Shown: positions 35,035 through 46,655, numbered from the stretch's first letter. The stretch: 64,000 nucleotides of DNA from Fomitopsis serialis (GCF_022376445.1 NW_025955039.1:119813-183812), one strand, 5' to 3'. The notes: a model not told the origin generated them from the sequence alone. Numbers and translations: made by a program.

Positions 35035-35439
35035 CTTGTTAGACGGCGTACAATTTCCAAACTGTTGATCCGAGAGCAGAAGGGTACACTACAATAGCAG
35101 GAGGAGGGAAGATGCAAGGAAGACGGTCGCAAATGAGCAAGTCTCTGGCAAGCCAACAAAGGAAGCGACCATTGAAGGGACCCGGGCCGCCGGGTGGCTT
35201 AGCGCTTAGTCAAGCGCGCGAAGGAGGAGGAGGAGGCTCGAGGAGGAGTCGGTGTAGGCATGCGCGGAGGCCCATATAATGTGCTGAAGAAGACGAAATG
35301 ATAGTGAGATATTGACATGGCTCATATGATGAAAGCCTGGAGCATAAGACTTCCGACAGGCTTGGATTGCCATGAGTCATTGAGCCATAAACGCTTCGGC
35401 AACACGGTTCGTGGGGACACGGATGAAGAACAATGCATG
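35035..35439. other. Intergenic, nothing recognised
   Basis: Short purine-rich tract at 35216-35250. No gene. Confidence 0.4.
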
Positions 35440-36060
35440 TTAATACAACGAATACCCTAGTATCAGTACAGACACGCAACATTGCACTAGAAAGGAGAAA
35501 AGAGAGGAGATTGGCAGAATAGGCGGAGCCGCGTCGACGATGCCCATCGCTCTGGAATGGACAATGCCCGCCTGGATGAGCGCAGCAACTGCCTGCTCGG
35601 TCCACCACTGGCAGTCGCGAACCTCAATGCGCGCCTGTGGACACGGTGCCATAGAAGTCAGTATTCAGTATGTATCGACGTCACCACTGGCGGTGGGTAG
35701 TCACTCACAGTTAAGCGACTCCCGACAGACCGGAGACTCCTTCCAGGCGCTGGGACACTCACTATGACTTCTTCGAGCCTGCCTCTAGGTAGGTCGCCCT
35801 GGGTATACTGCATGATGTCGCCAGGGGTGTGGCGATTGCGACGCGATAAAGGGAGGCGTCCGTGCGGGTGAGGTCGTAAGACCGCACGATCGTGAGGGCG
35901 AAGCCCAACATCATGGAGCCTGTGGCATGAATCTTGGTGCCCAACACAATGCAGGGAATGTAGTTAGTGCGGTTTTCGTTCGTGCGTCCTGCCGCATTGG
36001 GCTCTGTAAGATGTCATGAATAGGCTGATCTGCGCGGGGGCGGTAGTAGTCAGCACAAAT
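35440..36060 (-). CDS. Uncharacterised fungal family protein, paralogue 1
   Basis: Belongs to the same small family as 43897-44440; function unknown to me. Minus-strand pieces: ISLFMTSYRAQ, GTKIHATGSMMLGFALTIVR, YDLTRTDASLYRVA, LEEVIVSVPAPGRSLRSVGS, then after an intron (GTGAGT...CCACAG) RIEVRDCQWWTEQAVAALI and AGIVHSRAMGIVDAAP. The shared core is IHATG, EEVI-SVPAPG-SLRS and CQWW--QAVAALV. The first exon is unclear (acceptor CGCAG near 36031). The 3' end may extend to 35440 or stop earlier. Possibly a degraded copy; frame changes occur near 35965 and 35800. Confidence 0.55.
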
Positions 36061-36719
36061 CACATAGGCATGCACATGTCTACACATGGCAGGCAATCGA
36101 ATCCGGAAGGCGTGCAAGTATGACGACGCCGCATCTTCAATCAAGAATCCCAATTATTGCGTCTCTTGCTGCGTGCATGAGGCACGAATCACTGTGGCTG
36201 CTCTGCATACTCGCCGGATCTCTGGCGCTCGTTGCACCGCTCTCAATTCTGCACCGAATTGTCTCTGGTGACTGGGTCTGCCAAGACGTCTCGGTTGGTG
36301 AAACGTCAGAGTTGCATACATGCAGCAATAGGTGGACTCCGACTCAGTCGGTCGCTTCCTAATGGAACGTTCAATACATAGGGACTGCGAGGAGTGCTCA
36401 CGTAGTGAATCGCGTTGCAAACAACCGCATGTTCGAGCCTCGAAAAATGTTCAGGACACCCAGTCATGTTGAAAGCCGCACGTTGGACGGCCAACTTCAT
36501 TACTGCACAATGACTTCTCTGTAACGTTTAATGAGCCAATGGGAGCCACACTGTGTGACGTGGATGTACATACCAGCTAAGGTAACCCGATGAAGAACCC
36601 TAGCATCACGCTTCGTCGATATGGTGCCATGCCTAATACCTCCGTGGCACGAGCGACTCGGAGACATCCTCTGGCCAGTGCACATTGGCTTGCAGGTGAT
36701 GACTGGGATGGATGTGGGT
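36061..36719. other. Intergenic left of the Copia element
   Basis: No gene recognised. The last base, 36720, starts the 5-bp target duplication GCCGT. Confidence 0.4.
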
Positions 36720-36724
36720 GCCGT

Positions 36725-36981
36725 TGTAGAGACTAGACGTTCGGTCAGACGCTCAGTCGTGGTTCAACTTCGACTGAGATTAATCTACCTAGACGTTCGG
36801 TCAGACGCTGCTAGGTAGTTAGCTACTGAACGTATTGTATAGTATGTGTGCGGGGGCTTACCTCAGTCGTGGTTCAACTTCGACTGAGGAAAGAGGGAGA
36901 GAGGCGGAAACGGACGAACCACCCCCGGCGGTATGTCACGTGCACGGTGGCGGAGATCGAGATCGCGGCGCGACCTCAACA
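36725..36981 (-). repeat. Copia 3' LTR
   Basis: 257 bp, identical by eye to the partner LTR. Contains internal direct repeats GACGTTCGGTCAGACGCT and CAGTCGTGGTTCAACTTCGA, each twice. Confidence 0.95.
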
Positions 36982-37250
36982 CTCCTCCTCGGCGCGAATG
37001 GCGAGAGAGACGACGGGGGGTACGTGAGGTACGTAAGGGGGATGTAGCATCAAAAAGGTGTCGCATGTATCGTAGGTATCGCATGAGGAAATGATATGAG
37101 TCCATGAGGGAACACTATGAAGTGAAACAGAGACCGTAGTGAAAGGCGTGTGGGATCGTAAGGATATGAAGAGCGGGTGACGCGAAAAATATGCATGGCG
37201 AGATGAAAGAGAAAGGGAAGAAAAGACTCCTCCTCTCGAGGAACTCCTCC

Positions 37251-40200
37251 TCACCGTGAAGACTCCTCCTCGCATGGAGGCCGGAGGCCCATAAGACCAC
37301 GCAGCATCTGGAACGGCTTCCGTTCAAGAGGTTTCGTGAAGGCGTCGGCGACATTGAGATGGGAGGGGACATGCTGGATGACGATTCGTTTGTCCGTCAC
37401 CACCTCGCGCAGATAGTGCCATTTGATGTCGATGTGCTTGACGCGAGAGTGGAACGTAGAGTCAGCGGAGAGAGTGATCGCGCTCGTGCTGTCGACGCGC
37501 ATGAGTGATGCGGCAGGCTGGGAGAAGCCGAGACCGTCCAGCAAGAAGCGAAGCCATACCCCTTCCTTCGCCGATTCGGCAGCCGCGATGTATTCAGCCT
37601 CGGTAGTGGACGTAGAGACGGTGGGTTGCTTGCGCGCCGACCAAGAGATAATGCCGGAGCCCAGGTTCCAGCAATAGCCACCGGTAGAACGCCGAGTGTC
37701 GATGCAGCTGGCGTGACTCGCATCCGCGTACCCATTCAGATTGGCGACATCGGCGCCGCCGAGGTGCAGACGGAAGTGCCGGGTCCCCTTGAGGTAACGC
37801 ACAACGCGTTTCGCAGCCTCCCAGTGGATCTCGGCGTAACAGTCGAGGAATTGGCTGAGATGCTGGATGGCGAGGGCGATGTCCGGACGCGTCCCGATGG
37901 CGAGGTACATTAGACAGCCGATGAGAGAGCGATAGGGCAAGCGAGCGGCGCGTTCTTTTGCCGCAGGCGTCTTCGGAGAATGCTGAGCGCGCGAGAGGCG
38001 GAGGCCGGCTTCCATGGGCGTAGAGACCGGCGCGCAGTCGGGGCCGTCTAGACGAAACTGCTTGACGATCTTGTCGATCAAGGCAGTCTGCGAGATAGCC
38101 ACGGACCGGCGAGCGCGATCACGGTCAATTTGAATGCCGACGCAGAAACGCGCCTCACCCAAGTCCGCGATTTTCCAGACACGACGGAGGTCGTCCTTAA
38201 ACTCCTCCTTAGCCGCAGCCGAGCTAGCTGTCAGCAAGAAGTCGTCCACATGGACGCCGGTGAGAACAGTGCCCTTCGCCGACTTGCGGTAGTAGACACA
38301 ATATTCACAGGGCAAACGCGTGAAGCCGATGCTCAGCAGATGCGCGTTCATCGTGTCATTCCACGTACGACTGCCCTGCTTCGTCCCATAAATACCACGC
38401 ACCAGTTCCCAAACCCAATCCTCCTTGCCCGGCTCCTCGAAGCCGTGCGGCTGCTCCATGTAGCAGTACTCGTCCTCGGGAAGGATCCCATAGAGGAACG
38501 CGGTCTTCACATCAAGCTGCTCTACTTCCCAATCGAGGGAGGCGGCAAGGTGGAGGAGAGCGCGGAAGGACTCCATGCGCATGGTAGGTGAGGAGGTCCG
38601 GTTGTAGTCCTGCCCGTAGACCTGTTGAAAACCCTTCGCGACCCATCGAGCCTTGAAGCGCACCGGGTCCCCGTTCTCATTACGCTTCAAGCGAAAAACA
38701 GGCTTACCCTTCATGACGCGACGCCCGGCCGGCACCTGAGCTCGAGGAATGAGGCGGTACACGCCCAGGTCCTTGATGGACTGCAGCTCATCGCGCAACG
38801 CGGCACGCCACTCCTCGCGAAAAGGCGACGCCTCTGCCTCGGCCAAAGTGGCCGGGTCCCCAGGATATTCAACGTTGAGTGGCAACACATCGTCCCCGGC
38901 CAACGCCGCGAGCACAGACTCGACGTCCGGCGTGGCGTCGACGGGCGGGTCACCAACAGCGAAGTCGGGAGGGGGCGCGGGAGCAGCATGCAGTAGCCCC
39001 AGAGGGGCAGCGACTGCGCGCGACACCGGAGAGGCCGGGGCAGGAATGCCCGAGGAGGAAACCCGGCGAGGCGCCGCGGAGCGTATCTGGCCCAGCGTGC
39101 GGTCCAGGCGCGAGATGAAAGGGACACCGTCCGCGGCAGCCTTCTTCTGGGTCAGCAGAGGCAGACGCGAAGATCGACGCACGGGAGCGAGAGGCGGCGG
39201 CACGGGAGCGAGAGGCGGTGGCACAGGAGCGAGAGGCGGCGGCACAGGAGCGAGAGGCGGCGGCACAGGAGGCGCCTCAGCTGGCAGAGGCGGAGCGGAA
39301 GGAAGAGAGGCCGGGGCCGCATGGGTGCCAGACAAGGAGGGAGGCGGCGGATCATCGTCGAGAACGTCGAGAGGCGCAGCAATGGGAGACACAGCCTGAG
39401 GAGACATAGAAGGCGCGACCTGCGCGACAGGCCGTGAGGCCGGGGAGGATAGTGTCGGAGACGTCTCGTGTGATTCAATGAATGCAACATGGAACGACTC
39501 CACGACCTTGTGAGTCGCGCGGTGGTACAGCCGGTAGGTCTTCGAGTGCTGCCCGTAGCCGATGAGAACACACTCGACGGAGCGTTCATAAATCTTAGGG
39601 TTATGCCGATTCTGGATGAGCACGAAGGCCCGACAACCTATCTCCCGCAAATGCGACAGGTCCGGCTTCTTCTTATGCCACATCTCATACGGTGTGACAC
39701 CTGGAGGCAAAGAACGAGAGGGGGTGCGCACCGACAGGTAATTAGCGGTGACGAGAAACTCGTCCCAACGGTTCGCCGGAGCAGCAGCCGCCAAGCGCAT
39801 CGCCCGGGCACGGTCCATGAGAGTGCGGTGGAAACGTTCAATACGACCATTCTGAGCGGACGTGTGAGGCGCCGTTGTGCGCCATTGAGAACCGCGGCCC
39901 TCGATCCATGCCTTGAAGTCGTTCGACAGAAGTTCCCCATTGTCAATCTGGACGACGCCCAGACGTCGCCCGTCTCGACCTCGCGAGCAAGGACCCAAGC
40001 CTTGAATCGCTCGAGGATGACCTTGGATGGCACGGGGATGGCCCAGGTGTGAGACGTGAAATCGTCGAGAATATTCATTGAATAAAGGTTCCCCAGAGCG
40101 GAACGAACATCCTGCTGCCCTTGTACATCTACGAACACAGTGCCAAGAACCCGCTTTGCTTTCTCCCCCACTCGCACCTTAGGAACTGCAGTTCTGGTCT

Positions 40201-42044
40201 GTTTACCAAGAATGCAATGTTCACATTTTGCAGGTGGAGATAGGACGATAGGCATACCTATAGCGGATCCGAAGCGTGCCATGTCGTGAATCGTACGATG
40301 ATTGACATGTCCGAGGCGGCGGTGCCACACATCGAGCGTCGGCACACGGCCTGCATACAAGGCATGTTCGGTGGAGGGAGAGGCGCCGTCGAGAGAGTAG
40401 AGGCGCTTGGACGTTAAAGTACCGGTAGCGATGACAGCCCCGCCCGGTTTGAGAATGCGAACACCGGCACTAGAGAAGAGCACCGAGTAGCGAGCCGCAG
40501 CGCGCAGAGAGACGAGATGCTGACGAGCCGAACAGTGGCCTGAGGCACATAGAGGACATCCTCGAGAAGGATCGACGCGCCGCGACCGATGTGCAGGCGT
40601 ACCTTGCCGACGCCGCAAGCGTAGATAACCGATCCACTCACCCCACGAATGCCGCGAGGAGAGATAGGGCGGAGGTCATGGAAGTCGGCCTTGCGAGGAG
40701 ACAAGTGCGTAGACGCGCCAGAGTCGAACACGAAAGGCTCAGTCCCTTCAGTGGAGAGACGACGAGTCGTCGTAGGCACCGGCGCCACTGAGAAGGCGGT
40801 AGGGTCGGCAGGAGCGCGAGAGTGGGTAGACCAGTTGAGCGAAACCGACTCCTCGTCTTCAACAGAGACCAGGGACTCATACTCAAAGAGGTCCGCCGGG
40901 ACAGAGACGGAGGCGAGCCATTCCGGGGACGTGTCAGTCGCAAGCCCAACGAAGTCAGTCTCGGAGGTGGTATCCGCCGAAGACGGTTCCGAGGTCGATG
41001 TGGCCGAGGGCGGGACCGTACTCAAGAGATAGGCGTGGCCGGTCTTGCCGTCAACGATGTACGCGCGACCTTGCTTGTCGCGGTCGGGAGCGTTAAAGAC
41101 GGCAGGCTTACCAGGACCCTTGCCCTTCCTTTTGTTTGCGAGCACTTCCTCGCGACGACCCTCCATGCCGCCACCGGGGGCCCAGCACTCCGGAGCAGTA
41201 TGCCCATTCGGGCGCGGGCACTTGGCGTTGGTGCAAGTCTTCTGCGATGAGGTCGACTTGCCCGGCTTGGAATAGGCGGCGAGAGCGGTGGCTGACGAGG
41301 ACGCCTTGCTGTCGGTGAGGATTCGCTGCTCGAGGTCAAGGCGAGCGGCGATGTCGACGGAGGTGTACGGAATGCCCGAGGTGGCCGATGCCGTGAGCGA
41401 CGAACCGACCTGCGATTGGAGGTGCGTGAGGTAACCGTTCATCGAGTTGAGCATGCCTATGGTCATGAAGACCTCGAGGTTCGGGATGCCTATGTGGAAG
41501 ATGCGCTCGGCCAACTCTTGGAGGCGCATGGTCGTCTCCGAGAAGTGCTCCTCGGCTGTGTAGCGACAAGCGAGGAAGTCTTGGAGGAGACGAACCTGGG
41601 CATATGCGCCGGGCTGTTTCTCGTGGCGAGCACAGAGGGCGACCCATAAGGCGCGTGCGTCGATGAATCCGGCAATGAAGCGCTGCTCTTCCCTCGCGGC
41701 TTCGAGCTGAGTAAGGCGATGATAACTTGCTCGTTCCGCCGGAAGTTGGTGACAGAGCTGGGGTCGTCGTCGACAGAGGGAGCGACTTGTTCACCAGACA
41801 GATAGCCCCAAGCGAAGCAGATCTTCAGGGAGTTCTCGATGTAGGTCTTCCAATCGTACCAGTTGTCCTTCTTTCGGTCGAGGATGACGCCGCCGTTGAG
41901 CAGGGACGACGGTACGTGGAGGAGCTCGATTTTCTCCTTGGCGGTCGCTTTGAGATCCATTTTGGGCGCCGGAGATAGTTCCGTTTGAGTTCTCGGCGTC
42001 TTGGGTACCGAGACTCTGGGACTCGAGGTTGGGGTGATCGTCAT
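37251..42044 (-). CDS. Copia gag-pol polyprotein
   Basis: Encodes capsid, protease, integrase, reverse transcriptase and RNase H of the retrotransposon. Start ATG 42044. Gag carries NWYDWKTYIENSLK and a knuckle-like CTNAKC...GHTAPEC (about 41190-41240). Protease active site: FVFDSGASTHLS (about 40720). Integrase: HHCC zinc region (HRRLGHVNH, CEHCILGKQ) and DDE parts including VQIDNGELLSNDF and QNGRIERFHRTL. A proline-rich linker has tandem VPPPLAP units (39180-39270). RT spans RFKARWVAKGFQQ, LDVKTAFLYG and the catalytic HVDDFLL (about 38240-38255, where most Copia elements have YVDD). RNase H: GYADASHA, TSTTEAEYIAAAE and the end near HVPSHLNVADAFTKPL. The 915-codon IN/RT/RH part is intact. 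The upstream part has frame breaks near 40.0, 40.5 and 41.5 kb, likely base errors given the identical LTRs. Confidence 0.93.
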
Positions 42045-42171
42045 TGATCAATTGGCTGGCTATATGCGGGGTATATGCGGGGAAAGCACACTTTGATGGG
42101 TGCCTCGATGTTGTTCCTGGGTCTGAATAGCCGAAAAGAAGTCTCAGGTAAGCGGGCGAGTTCAGAAACAC

Positions 42172-42189
42172 CGCCCGGGGCTCATAACC
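42172..42189 (-). other. Copia primer-binding site, internal initiator-tRNA-Met match
   Basis: Minus-strand GGTTATGAGCCCCGGG directly follows the LTR. It is complementary to GGGCTCATAACC, the anticodon stem-loop of eukaryotic initiator tRNA-Met, not to a tRNA 3' end. This is the half-tRNA priming arrangement known from Drosophila copia. Confidence 0.6.
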
Positions 42190-42446
42190 TGTAGAGACTA
42201 GACGTTCGGTCAGACGCTCAGTCGTGGTTCAACTTCGACTGAGATTAATCTACCTAGACGTTCGGTCAGACGCTGCTAGGTAGTTAGCTACTGAACGTAT
42301 TGTATAGTATGTGTGCGGGGGCTTACCTCAGTCGTGGTTCAACTTCGACTGAGGAAAGAGGGAGAGAGGCGGAAACGGACGAACCACCCCCGGCGGTATG
42401 TCACGTGCACGGTGGCGGAGATCGAGATCGCGGCGCGACCTCAACA
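42190..42446 (-). repeat. Copia 5' LTR
   Basis: 257 bp, followed on the plus strand by the right target duplication GCCGT. Confidence 0.95.
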
Positions 42447-42574
42447 GCCGTTCGTAGTAACGTATACAATCAAAAGTGCAATGCTGAGGGGGGCTGCAGT
42501 CAAGCATAGTCGTCATATGAAGTCCATAAAATACAAGGCGTACACTGTCAGAAATTGCGCGACACATGAACCAT

Positions 42575-43547
42575 CTAACAACCGTTGCACATCAAGTAGT
42601 ACTGCCAATACGGAAAGCCTTCGAACGGTTCCAGCCACGAGGACATGTGCTTGAACCAGCTACCTTTCCAGTCTGCCGAGAACGCAGCCTTGCAGTATTC
42701 CCAGTATGCCGGACACCAGCCTGACTGATGCCAATCAACGATGGCGAGCACGCGTGGAGGCGAGGAGTCCCCTGGACGTGAAACCATGATGTTTCTGGGA
42801 TGGAGGTCACCGTGGGTAAAAAGGATGGGGACGTCGTTCGGTAAATGATCTCTGTATGGATCGGGTTCATCGGGAAGAGGGCGGCCTTGGCTTATCAGAA
42901 CATGGTTGATATAATGATCGACGAATGGCTCCACGGAAGAGAACGGTCTAGGGAATTCAGATGTCTCGAAGACTATGTCACGCAGAGGATCGCGCGCGAT
43001 ATTACCTGAAGTGATATTCTAGTATGAGCCGATGCCCGCAAACAGAGAGGATGTGACACCCACCGATGAATACATCATTGGGATTTTGTTGCAGAGTCCG
43101 GAGTGCTGCGATCATTGGACGCAACTGCAGGCATACACTCGTTCGATCCTCTTCGGAATACGAATCCCATGCATCTTCCACAGTCACACCATCCACAAGC
43201 TCCATGTACAGATAAACATATCCTCCCTCCGTTTGCCAGCCGAAGATTTCCGGTACCGGCAGCTTGTCTTTGAGTAGCTTCCGGATGGCGAATAGACATT
43301 GACCTTCCGCTGTGGATATATGTCTGCCGTACTTGACTAGTACACCGAGCTTGGGGAACAGAACGGGACGAGGGAATCTTGTAAGCTTTTCCCATCCCGG
43401 GTGTTGACGCTCTGCCTCGGCGAGCACGTCGGTGACGCAAGGCAAGTGTGTGTGGCGCAGGAAGAAGGAGGCATCTTCCAGCACTATGGAGGGCTGGGAA
43501 GGAAGGATATTAGGAAGGAGCATAAGAGCACTTTGCGGGGCACTCAT
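42575..43547 (-). CDS. Aminoglycoside-phosphotransferase (APH)-like kinase
   Basis: Protein-kinase-fold small-molecule phosphotransferase of the APH/choline-kinase superfamily; in fungi the substrate is generally unknown. The ATG at 43547 starts MSAPQSALM. N-lobe: LGVLVKYGRHISTAEGQCLF (the Lys is the likely ATP ligand) and LLKDKLPVPEIFGWQTEGG, then the hinge YLYMELVDGVTVEDAW. After an intron near 43020: FVDHYINHVLI, the catalytic loop FTHGDLHPRNIMV (about 42791-42820), and the metal-binding AIVDWHQSGWCPAYWEYCK. The end is YWQYYLMCNGC at 42575. All catalytic residues are visible. The Copia element inserted about 120 bp downstream of the stop. Confidence 0.85.
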
Positions 43548-43684
43548 GATGGCGAAGGGAGCAGCGTAAGTTGGGGGTCACGGATGAGTCGAATCCTGTG
43601 GCGCAGCGTCCGAGTCGGTGCGCCACAGCATCGGCTGCACGTGATATTGTCAGTTGTGGGTCCACTATACATGACAGTATATTG

Positions 43685-43781
43685 TTGTCTCGTACCATCG
43701 TGCAATAAGGTCGCACCCACACCGCACGTGTAAGCGGTGCGGTGGTGGGTGCGACTTATTGCACGGATGGGTACGAGACAA
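43685..43781. repeat. 97-bp near-perfect inverted repeat (hairpin)
   Basis: Left arm 43685-43726 (TTGTCTCGTACC...CACCGCA) and right arm about 43738-43781 (TGCGGTGGTGGG...GAGACAA) are reverse complements except for a few single-base gaps, with a loop of about 11 bases. It lies between the APH start and the next gene's 3' end. Could be a tiny foldback element, a terminator-like structure or a sequencing fold-back artefact. Confidence 0.75.
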
Positions 43782-43896
43782 GCCTCAATAGCACCGCCAC
43801 AGTGGCGTCGCAGACGTATAGCGGTGTACACTGTCCGCGAATTAGAATTAGTGAGTACATTTGTGGGAATTACTGTACATCGAGACACCACCAGAC

Positions 43897-44440
43897 TCAA
43901 TGCACAGGAGCGTCATTCGCCACATCTTGTGCGTCACCATTGCACATTCCAGCTGCTACGAGCGCAGCGACAGCCTGCTTCACCCACCACTGACAATCGT
44001 GCATTTCGACTCGTTTCTAGTAGTTGTCCGGTTCAAAGCGTGATGAGCATGATAGTGTACAAGCTGAACTGCATTTACTCACGTCACGAGAGGCCGTGGC
44101 AGACCTCAGACTCGGTCCCGGTGCTGGTACAGTGACAATGACCTCTTCGAGGCGGTCAATGGCGTGGCGTCGCTATCGACGATCTCTTCAGTTCGTCACC
44201 CTCAGTATCCTTGATGTATTCAACAGGGACAGTGGCGAGGTCGATACGCTGAACCTGACGGTTGTCGGTGGCGAGATTGTAGTTTCTGACGAATTCAAGC
44301 ATGAATCCGCCGATTACAGAGCCTGTGGCGTGGAGGCGGCTGCCGATGTTAGGGTCATCCTGGCGCGGCACGAAGATCGACCAGTGTGCGTTGAAGAGTC
44401 GACTGTTGTACACGAGCAGCTGGATGGATCGACGTGACAT
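43897..44440 (-). CDS. Uncharacterised fungal family protein, paralogue 2
   Basis: Short protein of about 165 residues of a family I recognise from mushroom genomes without known function. The ATG at 44440 gives MSRRSIQLLVYNSRLFNAHW, then SIFVPRQDDPNIGSRLHATG, GGFMLEFVRNYNL and LEEVIVTVPAPGPSLRSATA. An intron (GTGAGT...ACTAG) leads to RVEMHDCQWWVKQAVAALV and the stop at 43897-43899. No signal peptide, membrane segment or catalytic motif stands out. One frame change near 44170. Shares its core with 35440-36060; the APH gene and the Copia element lie between the two. Confidence 0.65.
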
Positions 44441-45099
44441 GTCTGAAGACACTTGCTATAAACATCGTAAATCAGCACAAGTAATGATACCAGCGGTGTT
44501 CATGCAGTTCCTACCGGTGCGTGTTTGAAGGTCGTGTTGTGATCAGTGTGGGCGTCGACAGTGGTACTTAACGCCAACTATGAGGCGGAGTCCGCAAAGG
44601 CAGGCTCCGATGTAGTTCCGATGCGGACGGACGCGAAGCCTTGAAGAGGGCTCCAAGGATCTTGAAGCTTCCACTCGCAGTTGGCCACAGACGTCCGATC
44701 ACACTGGCCGGCCAGTGTCACATACGGTACCTACTTCTATGCAAATATCCCAACCTGCAAGCGACGAGACTTAGTGTATGGCTCAAGATGAAGTGCTGAC
44801 TCTCTAATACCAACAACTCACCGTCTACCGCTGTAGCTACCAGTGTCGCCAGAACTACAATTGAGAGAATGGAACTAAGCGCCCGTGTTCGTGGCAGCTT
44901 GGCGAGTTTCTAATTTATTATACTGATGTAAGCCCGTAGCTTAGTGTTTACTTAGTATGCAATAACTGAGTTGGTTACGCTACTGTATGTCACCCATACT
45001 ACATAACAGTTACATTTCACTGCCGCGGTACTCAGGCCGCCGCTGCAGTGCACACGAGTGCACTCTGCATCTACATCACCCTCGAGCCAACACCCCGGC
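44441..45099. other. Intergenic, nothing recognised
   Basis: Divergent region between paralogue 2 and Glo3. No gene or repeat seen. Confidence 0.45.
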
Positions 45100-46655
45100 A
45101 TGGCGACCCAACAAAGGCAGAGACCGAGCAGGTCTTCAAGGTTCTGAAATCACAGAAGGGCAACAAGGTGCGCGAGGGTCCCAGATGGCCAGTGGTGCAG
45201 ATCTCAGTGTTCTCTAGATGTGCTTTGACTGTCAAGCCCGGAACCCGACTGGGCGAGCGTGACATTTGGCATCTACATCTGCCTGGAGTGCTCGAGCGTG
45301 CATAGAAACATGGGTGTACACATCAGTTTCGTCCGGTGAGTCACCGCCGTCGGAGAGCTCGGTTCCTGATGCGATGCTCACGAATTCGCAAGGTCAACCA
45401 ACCTAGATAGCTGGCAGCTGAATCAGCTACGCACCATGAAGGTTGGAGGAAACGCCTCAGCTACCGAGTTCTTCACAAGACACGGCGGGGCACTGATGCT
45501 CAACGACTCGGACACCAAGAAGAAATACTCTAGCCGCTCGCTGAGATGTACAGGGAGGAGCTTGCGAGACGCGTCAAAGATGATACTGCCAAGTGAGTTG
45601 CCATCCTCGTATGTTGCATGTCTGCGCCTGACGGTGAGCGTAGGTTCCCCGACAGGATTGTGGTAGAGGGCGCAGACGCATTGTCCGTTACGCCAGCTGC
45701 ACAAGAGGGTGACGAAGACGACTTCTTCTCATCCTGGAACAAGCCTGCGACCCCCAAATCACCCGCCTTCGTCTCTCAGAAACCTGCCCCTCCTGTCTCG
45801 GTCGCGCAACCAGCACATCCGCAGAGACGCCCAACCCGCCCGTCAGCCCCCGCACAATCAGCTCGTCATCTCTTCGCTCCAATTCCTCCAACGGAACTGC
45901 GCGCCCGACCTCCAAGCTCGGCGCCGCCCGCCTCACTTCATCTACTACCTCCGTCAACAGCACCACCTCTGCAGCCGCTCCGAAGAAGAGCAAGCTTGGT
46001 GGGCTCGGTGCGAAGAAGGCCGTCGCACCCCTCGACTTCGCGGAGGCGGAGCGGAAAGCAGCAGAGGAGGCAGAGCGGATTAGGCAGCTTGGCTACGATC
46101 GCGAGAAGGAGGAAGAAGCAGAGCGTGCGGCGAAGGCAGCAGCCGCGAGCCCGCTCCCTGGCAGCGTGCGACCGCAGAGCGCGAAGCTCGTCCCATCGAG
46201 CCCCGCGCCCAACACACCAAAGGGGAACACACAGGACCTGGAGCGGCTGGGGATGGGCATGAAGCGACTCGGCTTCGGGGGCGTACCCACCCCACGACGT
46301 CAAGACCGAGCTCGGCCGTGGAGGCGGAGACGCCGACGTTCGCGCGCGAGAAGTTCGGCAAGCAGAAGGCGATCTCATCGACATGTACTTTGGCCGGAAC
46401 GCGTACGACCCACAGGCCGTCAACGAGGCGCAGACGCGGTTGCAGTCCTTCCAGGGCGCGCAGTCTATCTCCTCGAACCAGTACTTTGGGCGTGAAGAGG
46501 ACGATGAACCCCTGCCAGGCTCCCAAGAGGGTGTCCTTGGCGACAACTTCTCGAACTTGGAGGGAGCTGCAAGGGATGCTCTTCAAAACGTGCTCGCCAA
46601 TCCAGATGTACAGAAGGTTGGGGAGGGCATCCGTGCGGGCGCTCTGAAGGTATAA
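45100..46655 (+). CDS. glo3: ArfGAP of the Glo3 (ArfGAP2/3) type
   Basis: GTPase-activating protein for Arf1 in COPI vesicle traffic at the Golgi. The ATG at 45100 precedes [20 protein letters not shown]. The zinc finger is [10 protein letters not shown] ... [16 protein letters not shown], with four Cys and the catalytic Arg. [20 protein letters not shown] and [15 protein letters not shown] complete the GAP domain. The middle is Pro/Ser-rich, then a Lys/Glu-rich coil ([20 protein letters not shown]). The C terminus carries two Glo3-motif copies ([15 protein letters not shown] and [13 protein letters not shown]), specific to this subfamily, and ends at 46655. Base corrections are needed at the start (about 45103), in the zinc finger, near 45540 and near 45950-46300. 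Convergent with MFS transporter 1. Confidence 0.9.

Larger units (their letters stand above)
36720..42451 (-). mobile_element. Ty1/Copia LTR retrotransposon with target duplication
   Basis: Complete element in minus orientation. Target duplication GCCGT at 36720-36724 and 42447-42451. LTRs are 36725-36981 and 42190-42446, each 257 bp, starting TGTAGAG and ending CTCAACA on the plus strand, with no difference found by eye. The primer site abuts the upstream LTR (42172-42189). A purine tract on the minus strand (CGAGGAGGAG, about 36982-36991) abuts the downstream LTR. The gag-pol order PR-IN-RT-RH is diagnostic of Copia. Identical LTRs indicate very recent insertion. Confidence 0.95.

Noticed and set aside
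38749..39399. Plus-strand 216-codon frame inside the Copia element
   Set aside because: Antisense to the intact IN/RT frame and built from its GC-rich repeats.
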